Positions 6,309 to 13,571 of a stretch of 14,948 nt of DNA are shown in pieces (position 1 is the first letter of the stretch; every line of letters begins with the position of its first letter). The notes under the pieces were generated by a model. It was not told the origin of the DNA. It worked only from the letters and a program-made list of their open reading frames with translations, and made no database searches. Both the position numbers and the translations under genes were made by a program. Source of the DNA: JAZQNF01 sp045641505 (GTDB lineage Bacteria; Bacillota; Clostridia; Lachnospirales; Bianqueaceae); assembly GCA_045641505.1 (NCBI GenBank), contig JAZUHB010000081.1, positions 1 through 14,948 on the forward strand. Direction: 5' to 3'.

Positions 6309-6839
6309 TTATCCGAAAATGAAAAGCAGACATAGCAGCATAAAGACCTCCGGATGCTTTCTCAGCTTCGCGAAGATCCGCGAGAAACGCATCTTGCACG
6401 CGCCCTCGCTGAGTCCCTGATCCCGGGCGATCTCCCGGACCTCGAAGCCTTGGTCGAAGCGGAGTCTGAGCAGCGCGATCTCCTCCGGGCTCAGCAGCCC
6501 TTCGAGCTCCGAGAATCGGAAAAAATGTCCCAGCACACTCTCCTCCACGTCCTCGGGGGCGGCGTAGGTATCAGGCGCTTCGGCATCGTCTATGTCGTAG
6601 CTGTCCCGATGCATGCTGAGCCGCAGATAATTCATGGCACGGTTTCGGGCCGTGACGTAAAACCAGCCATCCGCATTCGGATGCCCGGCCAGGTCCTCGC
6701 GTTCGTTCCATGCCTGGAGAAAGGTTTCCTGCACCAGATCCTCCGCCGCGCGTTCGTCTCGCACCAGCTGCCAGACGAAGCGTGTGAGGGGGGCGTAGAG
6801 CGCAAGATACTTTTTCTCGAAAAAATCGTCTGCGTTCAT
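6309..6839 (-). CDS. ECF-type RNA polymerase sigma factor with hydrophobic C-terminal tail
   Basis: A 176-residue sigma-70-family protein of the extracytoplasmic function class. Region 2 spans about residues 6-75: RDERAAEDLVQETFLQAWNE is the core-binding and -10 recognition part, and ARNRAMNYLR follows. A short acidic linker (82-101) leads to region 4 at about 113-162, a helix-turn-helix (LSPEEIALLRLRFDQGFEVR, then EIARDQGLSEGACKMRFSRI) for -35 recognition. The protein ends in a strongly hydrophobic tail (VFMLLCLLFIFG, 165-176), unusual for a soluble sigma factor. ATG at 6839 is the only plausible start, because a stop codon lies three codons upstream. No clear Shine-Dalgarno precedes it. It lies 35 bases after the aminotransferase gene and is paired with the putative anti-sigma gene. 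Confidence 0.9.
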   Translation of the reverse strand: MNADDFFEKKYLALYAPLTRFVWQLVRDERAAEDLVQETFLQAWNEREDLAGHPNADGWFYVTARNRAMNYLRLSMHRDSYDIDDAEAPDTYAAPEDVEESVLGHFFRFSELEGLLSPEEIALLRLRFDQGFEVREIARDQGLSEGACKMRFSRIFAKLRKHPEVFMLLCLLFIFG

Positions 6840-6874
6840 ACTCAGTTATGTGTTCATGTCTGCTTAAGGTAACG

Positions 6875-8152
6875 TCACGCGCCGATCATTTTTTCGAGCG
6901 ACGCGAGACGCACGCACAGCGTCAGCACCTTGCAGGCCTTCGCCAGGTTCTCGGGCGAGGGATAGGTGGGCGCGATGCGGATGTTTCTGTCTTCGGGATC
7001 GTTTTTGTAAGGATAGGTGGCGCCGGCGCCGGTGAGCACCACGCCCGCCTCACGGCAGAGCGCGACGGTGCGCTTGGCGAGGCCCGGCAGCACGTTCAGC
7101 GAGATGAAGTAGCCGCCGCGGGGCAGGGTCCATTCGGCAATGCCGAGGGAGCCGAGCTCCGCCGCGAGGGTCTCCTCCACCGCCTCGAACTTGGGGCGAA
7201 GGATCGCTGCGTGCTTTTCCATGTGGGCGCGCAGGTTTTCCGCGTTCTTCAGGAAGCGCACGTGACGCAGCATGTTGATCTTGTCGAAGCCGACAGTCAT
7301 GAGGCCGACGGTCTTCCGGAACTCGGCGAGATTCGTCTCGGACGTGATCAGCGCGCCGATGCCGTCGCCCGCGACAGTGATCTTCGAGGTGGAGAAGAAC
7401 TCGTAAACGAGGTCGTCATTCCCGTATTCCGGCGCCTCCTCCAGAATGTTCAGGAGCTTCGCGGGGTTCTCCGGATAGAGATGGTGCACCAGGTAGGCAT
7501 TGTCCCAGAAGATCCGGAAATCGGGCGCGGCGGGCTTGAGGGCCGCGAAGCGCCGCACGGTCCCGTCGCTGTAGCAGACGCCGCCGGGATTCGAATAGAG
7601 CGGGACGCACCAGATGCCCTTGACGGAGGGATCCTTGACCAGCTCCTCCACCTCGTCCATGTCGGGACCTTCGGGGCCGAGCGGAAGGTTGATCATCTCG
7701 AAGCCGAAATACTCGGTGATCGCGAAATGACGGTCATAGCCGGGGACGGGGCAGAGCCATTTGAGGCCGGACTGCCGGCACCAGGGCTCCGCGCCGCCGA
7801 TGCCGTGGACGTAGCCGTAGTTCACCAGGTTGAACATGATCTCGAGGGAGGCGTTGTTCCAGACGGAGACCTGCTCGGGCCGGGCGCCGACCACGTCGGC
7901 GATCAGCTGCTTCGCCTCGGGGATACCGTCCATGATGCCGTAGTTAGCGGTATCGGTGCCGTTTTCGAGCACCAGGTCCTCCCGGTCACGGAGGATCGAA
8001 AGCATGTCCATGGACAGCGTCGCCTGGGTCGCCTCGGGCTTGCCGCGGGACATGTCGAGCTTGAGCCCCAGAGCCTTCACGGCCTCGAACTCCGCCTTTA
8101 CCTTCGCGTATTCTTCCTTCAGAGCGCTTTCGCTCAGTTCATCGTATCTCAT
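6875..8152 (-). CDS. PLP-dependent aminotransferase, aspartate aminotransferase subgroup Ic type
   Basis: A 425-residue fold-type I aminotransferase, probably using aspartate or another amino acid with 2-oxoglutarate. The Schiff-base lysine is Lys257 in FFSTSKITVAGDG. SNPGG (187-191), DNAY (217-220) and RIAP with Arg392, the likely substrate-carboxylate residue, are conserved. The N-terminal LKLDMSRGKPEATQ and the NYGIMDGIPEAKQLIAD segment match the class-I-like family sometimes annotated as MocR-like or putative aspartate aminotransferase, distinct from AspC. The ATG is preceded by AAAGGAG with 5-nt spacing. That binding site abuts the U-tract of the terminator after tpiA, and no clear own promoter is visible. 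The exact substrate cannot be decided from sequence. Confidence 0.9.
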   Translation of the reverse strand: MRYDELSESALKEEYAKVKAEFEAVKALGLKLDMSRGKPEATQATLSMDMLSILRDREDLVLENGTDTANYGIMDGIPEAKQLIADVVGARPEQVSVWNNASLEIMFNLVNYGYVHGIGGAEPWCRQSGLKWLCPVPGYDRHFAITEYFGFEMINLPLGPEGPDMDEVEELVKDPSVKGIWCVPLYSNPGGVCYSDGTVRRFAALKPAAPDFRIFWDNAYLVHHLYPENPAKLLNILEEAPEYGNDDLVYEFFSTSKITVAGDGIGALITSETNLAEFRKTVGLMTVGFDKINMLRHVRFLKNAENLRAHMEKHAAILRPKFEAVEETLAAELGSLGIAEWTLPRGGYFISLNVLPGLAKRTVALCREAGVVLTGAGATYPYKNDPEDRNIRIAPTYPSPENLAKACKVLTLCVRLASLEKMIGA

Positions 8153-8164
8153 CTCGGCTCCTTT

Positions 8165-8200
8165 TAGAAAAAAGACGCAAAAGCTGCCTTTTGCGTCTTT
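8165..8200 (-). terminator. Strong intrinsic terminator after tpiA, abutting the next gene's ribosome binding site
   Basis: On the minus strand a perfect 13-bp stem (8200-8188 with 8183-8171, AAAGACGCAAAAG and its complement) closes a 4-nt loop. It runs into a T-tract that ends at about 8168. It begins 15 bases after the tpiA stop. The AAAGGAG site of the aminotransferase gene follows immediately, which leaves no room for a promoter between. Confidence 0.92.
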
Positions 8201-8215
8201 CGGTTTCGTAATGAA

Positions 8216-8971
8216 TCAGGCCTTGGCCGCGTCGACGATCACGGCGAAATCGGGCTTCAGAGCCGCGCCGCCGATCAGACCGCCGTCGATGTCGGGCATC
8301 GCGAGAAGCTCAGCCGCGTTGCCGGCGTTCATGCTGCCGCCGTACTGGATGCGCATCGCCTCGGCAACCTCGGCGCCGAAGATCTCGGTCAGGCAGACGC
8401 GGATGGCGTGGCAGACTTCCTGAGCCTGCTCCGCGGTCGCGGTCTTGCCGGTGCCGATGGCCCAGACGGGCTCGTAGGCGATGACGGCGTCGACAGCCTG
8501 CTCGGCGGTGACGTCCAGAAGGGCAACCTTGACCTGCATGCGGATCAGGTCGACGGTGATGCCCTGCTCACGCTGCTCCAGCGTTTCGCCGACGCAGATG
8601 ATGGGCTTCAGACCGTGCTCGAAGGCCTTCTTGACCTTCTCGTTGATGAACTTGTCGGTCTCGCCGAAATAGGCGCGGCGCTCGGAATGGCCGAGGATGA
8701 CGTACTCGCAGCCGGCGTCCTTCAGCATGGGAGCGGAGATCTCGCCGGTGTAGGCACCCTTGTCCTGCACGTAGAGGTTCTCGGCGCCGACCTTGATGCC
8801 GCTGCCGGCGACACCGGCGGCGACGGTCGTGATGGACACGAAGGGCGGGCAGTAGACCACGTCGACCTTCTCGGAGGGCGTGACGATGGGCGCGAGGGTC
8901 GCGACGAGCTCAGCGGCCTCAGAGGGTCCCTTGTTCATTTTCCAGTTGCCGGCAATGATTTTTTTACGCAT
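8216..8971 (-). CDS. tpiA: Triose-phosphate isomerase
   Basis: Interconverts dihydroxyacetone phosphate and glyceraldehyde 3-phosphate in cytoplasmic glycolysis and gluconeogenesis. The protein has 251 residues, the normal length. Active-site residues are Lys11 in GNWKMN, His95 in ILGHSERR and the catalytic base Glu167 in AYEPVWAIGTG. The phosphate-gripping loop follows Glu167, and YGGSMNAGN and GGLIGGAAL are the C-terminal phosphate-binding signatures. The ATG at 8971 has an AAAGAGG site 7 bases upstream. It lies 37 bp downstream of pgk and is most likely cotranscribed with it, as no separate promoter is evident. The strong terminator after it ends the glycolytic unit. Confidence 0.98.
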   Translation of the reverse strand: MRKKIIAGNWKMNKGPSEAAELVATLAPIVTPSEKVDVVYCPPFVSITTVAAGVAGSGIKVGAENLYVQDKGAYTGEISAPMLKDAGCEYVILGHSERRAYFGETDKFINEKVKKAFEHGLKPIICVGETLEQREQGITVDLIRMQVKVALLDVTAEQAVDAVIAYEPVWAIGTGKTATAEQAQEVCHAIRVCLTEIFGAEVAEAMRIQYGGSMNAGNAAELLAMPDIDGGLIGGAALKPDFAVIVDAAKA

Positions 8972-9008
8972 TTTTATGCCTCTTTATGTTTGATGTAGGT
9001 TGATTCGA

Positions 9009-10202
9009 TCAGCGGTCGTTGACGGCGTCCACACCGGGCAGGCCCTTGCCTTCGAGGAACTCGAGGGAGGCGCCGCCGCCGGTGGAGATGTGGCTCATCT
9101 TGTCGCCGAAGCCGAGCTGGTTCACAGCCGCCGCGGAGTCGCCACCGCCGATGACGGTGATGGCATCCTTGAGGTCGGCCAGGGTCTGCGCCACGGCGAT
9201 GGTGCCGCCGGCGTAGTTGCTCATCTCGAACACGCCCATGGGGCCGTTCCAGACGACGGTCTTCGCGTTCTTCAGAACCTCGGAGAAGATCTCGCGGGTC
9301 TTGGGACCGATGTCCATGCCCATCTCGTCATCATCCATGTTGCCCTCGACCACACGGTAGGGAACGTCGTTGGAGAACTCCTTGCAGACCAGATTGTCCA
9401 CGGGCAGAAGGAACTTGACGCCCTTCTCCGCGGCCTTCTGAATCATCTCCTTGGCGTAGTCGATCTTATCCTCTTCCAGCAGGGACTTGCCGATCTTGAT
9501 GCCCTTGGCAGCCAGGAAGGTGTAGGCCATGCCGCCGCCGATGATCAGGATGTCGACCTTCTCGAGCAGGTTGTTGATGACGTTGATCTTGTCGGAAACC
9601 TTGGCGCCGCCCAGGATCGCGGCGAAGGGACGGACGGGGTTGTCCACGGCGTTGCCGAGGAAGTTGATTTCTTTCTCCATCAGGTAGCCGACCACGGCGG
9701 TGTCCACGAACTCGGTGACGCCGACGGTAGAGCAATGGGCGCGGTGAGCGGAACCGAACGCGTCGTTCACATAGACCTCGCAGAGCGCGGCGAGCTCTTT
9801 GCTGAAGCTCTCCTCGTTCTTGGTCTCTTCCTTGCGGAAACGGGTGTTCTCGAGGAGCATCACTTCGCCGTCCTTAAGGGCAGCAGCCATCGCGGCCGCC
9901 TTGGGGCCGACGACCTCGCCTTCGGGATCGAACTTGACTTCCTGACCGAGCAGCTCAGCAAGACGCTTGGCAACGGGAGCCAGAGAGTACTTGGGCTCGG
10001 GGCCTTCCTTCGGCTTGCCGAAATGAGAGCAAAGGATCAGACGGCCGCCGTCGGCGATCAGTTTCTTGAGAGTAGGCAGAGCCTGCACGAGACGGTTCTC
10101 GTCGGTGATGACGCCGTCCTTGACCGGCACGTTGAAATCGCAGCGTACCAGAACGCGCTTGCCCTTGACCGAAATGTCATCGATGGTTTTCTTGTTGAGC
10201 AT
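9009..10202 (-). CDS. pgk: Phosphoglycerate kinase
   Basis: Transfers phosphate from 1,3-bisphosphoglycerate to ADP in glycolysis. It is a two-domain cytoplasmic enzyme of 397 residues, full length. The N-terminal substrate domain contains RCDFNVP (20-26), the SHFGKP motif (59-64) and ENTRFRKEE (118-126). The C-terminal nucleotide domain contains LGGAKVSDKI (197-206), GGGMAYTFL (222-230), WNGPMGVFE (318-326) and GGGDSAAAV (352-360). The ATG is preceded by AGGAGG with 5-nt spacing. A good promoter begins just downstream of the YhhN-family gene, so pgk and tpiA form their own unit. No glyceraldehyde-3-phosphate dehydrogenase gene precedes it in this window, unlike the common gap-pgk-tpi arrangement. 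Confidence 0.98.
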   Translation of the reverse strand: MLNKKTIDDISVKGKRVLVRCDFNVPVKDGVITDENRLVQALPTLKKLIADGGRLILCSHFGKPKEGPEPKYSLAPVAKRLAELLGQEVKFDPEGEVVGPKAAAMAAALKDGEVMLLENTRFRKEETKNEESFSKELAALCEVYVNDAFGSAHRAHCSTVGVTEFVDTAVVGYLMEKEINFLGNAVDNPVRPFAAILGGAKVSDKINVINNLLEKVDILIIGGGMAYTFLAAKGIKIGKSLLEEDKIDYAKEMIQKAAEKGVKFLLPVDNLVCKEFSNDVPYRVVEGNMDDDEMGMDIGPKTREIFSEVLKNAKTVVWNGPMGVFEMSNYAGGTIAVAQTLADLKDAITVIGGGDSAAAVNQLGFGDKMSHISTGGGASLEFLEGKGLPGVDAVNDR

Positions 10203-10241
10203 AGAAACCTCCTAAATGTCTTATGAATCGCATACCTGATT

Positions 10242-10270
10242 ATTTTATATCAGGCAGAGGCAAATTGCAA
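10242..10270 (-). promoter_or_regulatory. Sigma-A promoter for pgk-tpiA with palindrome around the -10 box
   Basis: On the minus strand TTGCAA (10270-10265) and TAAAAT (10247-10242) are separated by 17 bp. The transcript would start near 10235 and reach the pgk start after about 33 nt. An inverted repeat, CCTGAT and ATCAGG with 8 bp between (10235-10254), frames the -10 box and could be an operator. The -35 box lies 5 bases after the stop codon of the upstream gene. Confidence 0.7.
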
Positions 10271-10275
10271 GTGGA

Positions 10276-10980
10276 TTATACGGTGAGAACGCCGAGGCTC
10301 AGAGCGATCAGGAGCTGCCCCAGATAATAGCAGATCAGGTTCGTGATCCGGAGAGAATACTTCTCCTCCTTGCCGAAGGTGTTGAAGATGAGCACCACGT
10401 CGCTCACGAGGAAGAGCACGGCGCCAACGAAGAACAGAAGCTTCTCCGCGACGGGAGCCGCGATCAGATTTCCGAGCGCGAGAGCCGTCATGAGCGTGAC
10501 CGCGCTGATGTAGAAGACGCCGAAGATGCGGAAGGCGAGCTTCGCGTCGACCGTCGACAGGATCCAGACCAGAAGGAGCGCGGAAACCGCCGCGCCGCCG
10601 AGGAGATACCAAAGAATCGCCGGGCAGCCGGGGATCAGCGCGCAGAGGTACAGGATATGGCCGGCCATGAAGACCAGTATGCCGACCAGGAAGATCTTCG
10701 AGCCGATTTTCGGGAAGACCAGGCGGAGCTCCAGCAGCACATCGCCGATCGCGCCGCAGATGAGGCCGATAAAGACCAGCTTCGAAAACTTGTCGCCCGC
10801 GAAGTTCATCGCGAGGAAGCCCAGCGCGACGAAGATCAGGGAAGCGGTCCCCTTGAGGACCGTGGCGGCGACGTACTTCTTCTTATGCTCGACCGCGATG
10901 AAGAAGCACTGGACCGCAAGACCGATACAGGCCAGACCCAGGCAAAGCATCCAGCCGCAGAGACTCGTGTCGGTAACCAT
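10276..10980 (-). CDS. YhhN/TMEM86-family integral membrane protein (lysoplasmalogenase-like)
   Basis: A 234-residue protein with about eight hydrophobic segments. The conserved polar residues of the YhhN family lie inside the membrane helices: Asp80 in GAIGDVLLE, His108 in FMAGHILY, Asp194 in FLVSDVVL, and the tyrosines of YYLGQLLIAL near the end. Animal TMEM86 members hydrolyse the vinyl-ether bond of lysoplasmalogen, and some bacterial members share this activity. Clostridia can make plasmalogens, so a lipid role is reasonable, but the bacterial substrate is inferred only. AAAGGAGG stands 7 bases before the ATG. The gene begins 15 bases after the S33 hydrolase gene, so both are probably on one transcript. 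Confidence 0.85.
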   Translation of the reverse strand: MVTDTSLCGWMLCLGLACIGLAVQCFFIAVEHKKKYVAATVLKGTASLIFVALGFLAMNFAGDKFSKLVFIGLICGAIGDVLLELRLVFPKIGSKIFLVGILVFMAGHILYLCALIPGCPAILWYLLGGAAVSALLLVWILSTVDAKLAFRIFGVFYISAVTLMTALALGNLIAAPVAEKLLFFVGAVLFLVSDVVLIFNTFGKEEKYSLRITNLICYYLGQLLIALSLGVLTV

Positions 10981-10995
10981 TATTTACCCTCCTTT

Positions 10996-11985
10996 TCAGA
11001 TGCGGAAGCTTCCGCTTTCTTTTTCGCGGACCGCGCCGAGCTTCTCCCGGAGGAGCTTCTTGAAGCGTTCGCCCTCGTCGCCCATCGGATTGTGTCCGGA
11101 GTTCTCGAACCAGATGAGGCACTTGTCCGGGGCCTCGATCATGTCGTACCAGTCCTGCACGAGCACGGCCGGGGTGTTGTTGTCGAGTACGCCGTCGAAG
11201 ATGTAGACCGGGATCTCGAACTTCGTGCAGTCACGCTTGAAGTTCGTCCGGCCGACCTCCTCCCACATCGCGACGAGCACGCGCTTGTAGCCCTTGATCA
11301 GGCCGTAGAGGTCGCGGAGCGAATACTCGCCGCTCAAAAGGACCGGCCAGACCATCGCGGAGGCGTAGGAGCGCTTCTTCGCGTCCTTCGAGTAGCCGCC
11401 GTATTTCATCAGGATGTTCCGCTGGACCATCATGCCGTCGTGGCCGCCCTTGTAGCAGCCCATCACGGGCGGGCCGACCTTTTCGAGGGCCGCGACGTCC
11501 TCGGCGCAGCCGGCCTTCCGCGCCTCCCCGAGCGTGAACTCGTAGCTGATGCGCTCGTTCTCGGCGATGTCGACCACCTGTCCGAAGCCGACGAACGCGG
11601 CGAGATGCTCGGGATGACGGTTCGCGAGATAGGTGCCGAGCTCAGAGCCCCAGGAGCCGCCGATGATGAAGATCTTGTCCTTTTCGAATCGCTTGCAGAG
11701 CCACTCGACCAGTTCCCGCGCGTCCTCGACCACCCGGTCCACGGTCAGGCTCTCCTCGGGCACGCCGTAGTAGGAGCCGCCGGTGCCGCGCTGATCCCAG
11801 CCCACGAGGGTGAAGCTGTCCATCAGGTCCTCATGATCGTGCAGGATGCTGTGGCGGTTGCAGACGCCGGGACCGCCGTGCAGAAACAGAAGCACGGGCT
11901 TCGTCTCGTCCAGGCTGCGGATGTGGATGCGCTGGCGGACGCCGCCGAGCTCCACGAAGAGTTTTTCGTCGATTTTCGCTTTCAT
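10996..11985 (-). CDS. Alpha/beta hydrolase, proline iminopeptidase-like (peptidase family S33)
   Basis: A 329-residue cytoplasmic enzyme without signal peptide. HGGPG (36-40) forms the oxyanion-hole loop typical of prolyl aminopeptidases, and GWDQRGTGGS (62-71) is the second family motif. The catalytic triad is Ser111 in GGSWGS, Asp268 in GVLDNNTP and His298 in ENSGHNP. A helical cap of about 120 residues (roughly 125-245) separates the core halves, as in S33 aminopeptidases. Likely substrates are peptides with N-terminal proline, but close relatives cleave other amides or esters. The ATG has AAGGAGG 5 bases upstream. It is 10 bp downstream of the GH20 gene, suggesting one transcript. Confidence 0.9.
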   Translation of the reverse strand: MKAKIDEKLFVELGGVRQRIHIRSLDETKPVLLFLHGGPGVCNRHSILHDHEDLMDSFTLVGWDQRGTGGSYYGVPEESLTVDRVVEDARELVEWLCKRFEKDKIFIIGGSWGSELGTYLANRHPEHLAAFVGFGQVVDIAENERISYEFTLGEARKAGCAEDVAALEKVGPPVMGCYKGGHDGMMVQRNILMKYGGYSKDAKKRSYASAMVWPVLLSGEYSLRDLYGLIKGYKRVLVAMWEEVGRTNFKRDCTKFEIPVYIFDGVLDNNTPAVLVQDWYDMIEAPDKCLIWFENSGHNPMGDEGERFKKLLREKLGAVREKESGSFRI

Positions 11986-11995
11986 GCTCTCCTCC

Positions 11996-13450
11996 TTACA
12001 TATCGCGGTGCGCCTTGGCGTTATTCTGCCGGAATTTCCCGCGGAAGTTCTTCGCGAACGAGAAGGTATCGCGGAGCGTACTCTTGGAAAAGCGGGTCCA
12101 GCCGTTCTCCGGCATCGCGTGGATCCCGAGCTCCGCGAAGTGCGGGAAGAAGGCTCTGAGGCGCTTCGTGAAATCGCGGTAGCCGGGCTTTTTGTCCCCG
12201 CGCCACGCGGCCTCCGCCGAGGCGGCGAAGCGCGGCCAGGCGTATTCCTCGAGGCGTTCGGGCGTGCGGATGAACTCGGTCCAGATCAGGCACTCGGTGC
12301 CGATCACCGGGCAGCTCCCGTCCCGAAGCGTCGCTTCCTTCGGCTTCGTTTCCAGATTGTAGATATCCCTAAGCGTCTGAAGGCCGAAGGGATAATCGCA
12401 GTAGGCGTGGCGGAAGGGACTGTAGAGCACGGGATTTCCGGTCTCGAGCTGGGCCGGGAGACGGCCGCTCCTGTCCTTCGTCCAAAGCTGGATCAGCGCG
12501 TCCGGGTCGAGATTTCCGCCGTAGCAGGCCTCGTTCCAGACTGCCGCCTTGCGGCCACGCTCCTTCAGATGCGCGACCAGCCGGTTCTGGAAATCGCCCT
12601 GCAGCTCCCGGAGGTCCGAGAGCCCGAGCTCCTTCATCCGCGCCTGACAGCGGGGACAGTTCTTCCAGTGGGTCTTCGGCGCTTCATCGCCGCCCAGGTG
12701 GAAATACTCGCCCGGGAAGAGCTCCAGCATGTCGTCCAGCAGGTCGCAGCAGAACCGAACCGCGTCGTCGTTTCCGGCGCAGATCACATCGTAGAAGATG
12801 CCCTGCGAGGTCTTCACCTCCACCGGCTCACCGTCGCAGGAAAACTCCGGATAGGCATGCAGGATGGCCGAGGTATGACCGGGAAAGTCGATCTCGGGCA
12901 CGACCTCGATGCCGAACTCCGCGCAGTAGGCCACGAGCTCCTTCACCTCGTCGCGGGTGTAATAGGCGCCCTCCTCCGCCTCGGAATAATCCTGGCCGAA
13001 ATGGTCGCCCTTGCGGACGGAGCCCAGCTCATGGAGCTTCGGGAAGCGCTTGCTTTCGATGCGCCAGCCCTGATCGTCGGAGAAATGCCAATGGAAGCGG
13101 TTGAACTTGAAGAGCCACGCGGTGCGGATCATCTTCTTCAGTTCGTCCATGCTCCAGAAATGGCGCGCGCTGTCGATATGGAAGGAGCGCCACTCCACGG
13201 ACGGCTTATCCTCGATGAAGGCGACCGGGAAAGCATCGGGACACTGCAGCCGGATCTGCTCGAGGGTGGCGCGGCCCAGAAGGATCGCGGCGTCGCTTCC
13301 GCCCTCCAGGGAGCATTCGCGCTCGGTGAGCATCAGACGGTATTCCTGGGCGGAAAGCTCAGGATTCAGACGCTCCTCCACCTTGCGGACAGGGATGATT
13401 TGATCCAATTCGGTACAGCGCCAGGGCGCGGGAATGAGAGAAAGAGGCAT
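11996..13450 (-). CDS. Glycoside hydrolase family 20, beta-N-acetylhexosaminidase
   Basis: Removes terminal beta-linked GlcNAc or GalNAc from glycans by substrate-assisted catalysis. The protein has 484 residues. The N-terminal accessory GH20b-like domain (about 13-80, including EYRLML and LLGRATLEQI) leads to the catalytic barrel, beginning at WRSFHIDSARHFWS (87-100). HWHFSDDQGWR (120-130), PEIDFPGHT (185-193) and the catalytic pair Asp255-Glu256 in HLGGDEAPKTHW are diagnostic, and a downstream Trp-rich segment (LIWTEF) closes the acetamido pocket. There is no signal peptide, so the enzyme is predicted to act in the cytoplasm on imported oligosaccharides. AAAGGAG lies 5 bases before the ATG. 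Two palindromic repeats lie just upstream. Confidence 0.95.
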   Translation of the reverse strand: MPLSLIPAPWRCTELDQIIPVRKVEERLNPELSAQEYRLMLTERECSLEGGSDAAILLGRATLEQIRLQCPDAFPVAFIEDKPSVEWRSFHIDSARHFWSMDELKKMIRTAWLFKFNRFHWHFSDDQGWRIESKRFPKLHELGSVRKGDHFGQDYSEAEEGAYYTRDEVKELVAYCAEFGIEVVPEIDFPGHTSAILHAYPEFSCDGEPVEVKTSQGIFYDVICAGNDDAVRFCCDLLDDMLELFPGEYFHLGGDEAPKTHWKNCPRCQARMKELGLSDLRELQGDFQNRLVAHLKERGRKAAVWNEACYGGNLDPDALIQLWTKDRSGRLPAQLETGNPVLYSPFRHAYCDYPFGLQTLRDIYNLETKPKEATLRDGSCPVIGTECLIWTEFIRTPERLEEYAWPRFAASAEAAWRGDKKPGYRDFTKRLRAFFPHFAELGIHAMPENGWTRFSKSTLRDTFSFAKNFRGKFRQNNAKAHRDM

Positions 13451-13496
13451 AAGGACTCCTTTGTTCTTGTATCAGCTTTTCGGTGCAGCCGTAAAG

Positions 13497-13554
13497 CGCT
13501 TCACTAACCGCCGCAGGCGGCGTTTCACTAGCCGCCAAAGGCGGCGCTTCACTC
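13497..13554. repeat. Two and a half tandem copies of a palindromic 24-bp repeat
   Basis: Copies at 13497-13520 and 13521-13544 each begin CGYTTCACTA and end in a GC-rich hairpin; a third, partial copy (CGCTTCACT) is at 13545-13553. The hairpins are CCGCC-GCA-GGCGG (13508-13520) and GCCGCC-AAA-GGCGGC (13531-13545). The loops differ while the stems are kept, a pattern of maintained base pairing. There is no U-tract, so these are not ordinary terminators. They fill most of the 121-bp gap between the isomerase and hexosaminidase genes and resemble dispersed REP-like elements. A weak promoter-like pair (TTTACG, 16 bp, GATACA on the minus strand) lies between the repeats and the GH20 gene. Confidence 0.8.
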
Positions 13555-13571
13555 TGGTGTTCCGGTATTAC

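Noticed and set aside
9000..10226. Plus-strand ORF of 408 codons opposite pgk, and similar ones opposite tpiA, the aminotransferase and GH20
   Set aside because: These are shadow frames of conserved enzymes with intact active sites, rich in His, Asp, Gly and Val, and none has a convincing ribosome binding site.
13497..13554. CRISPR array
   Set aside because: The units are directly adjacent without unique spacers, there are only two full copies, and no cas gene is present.
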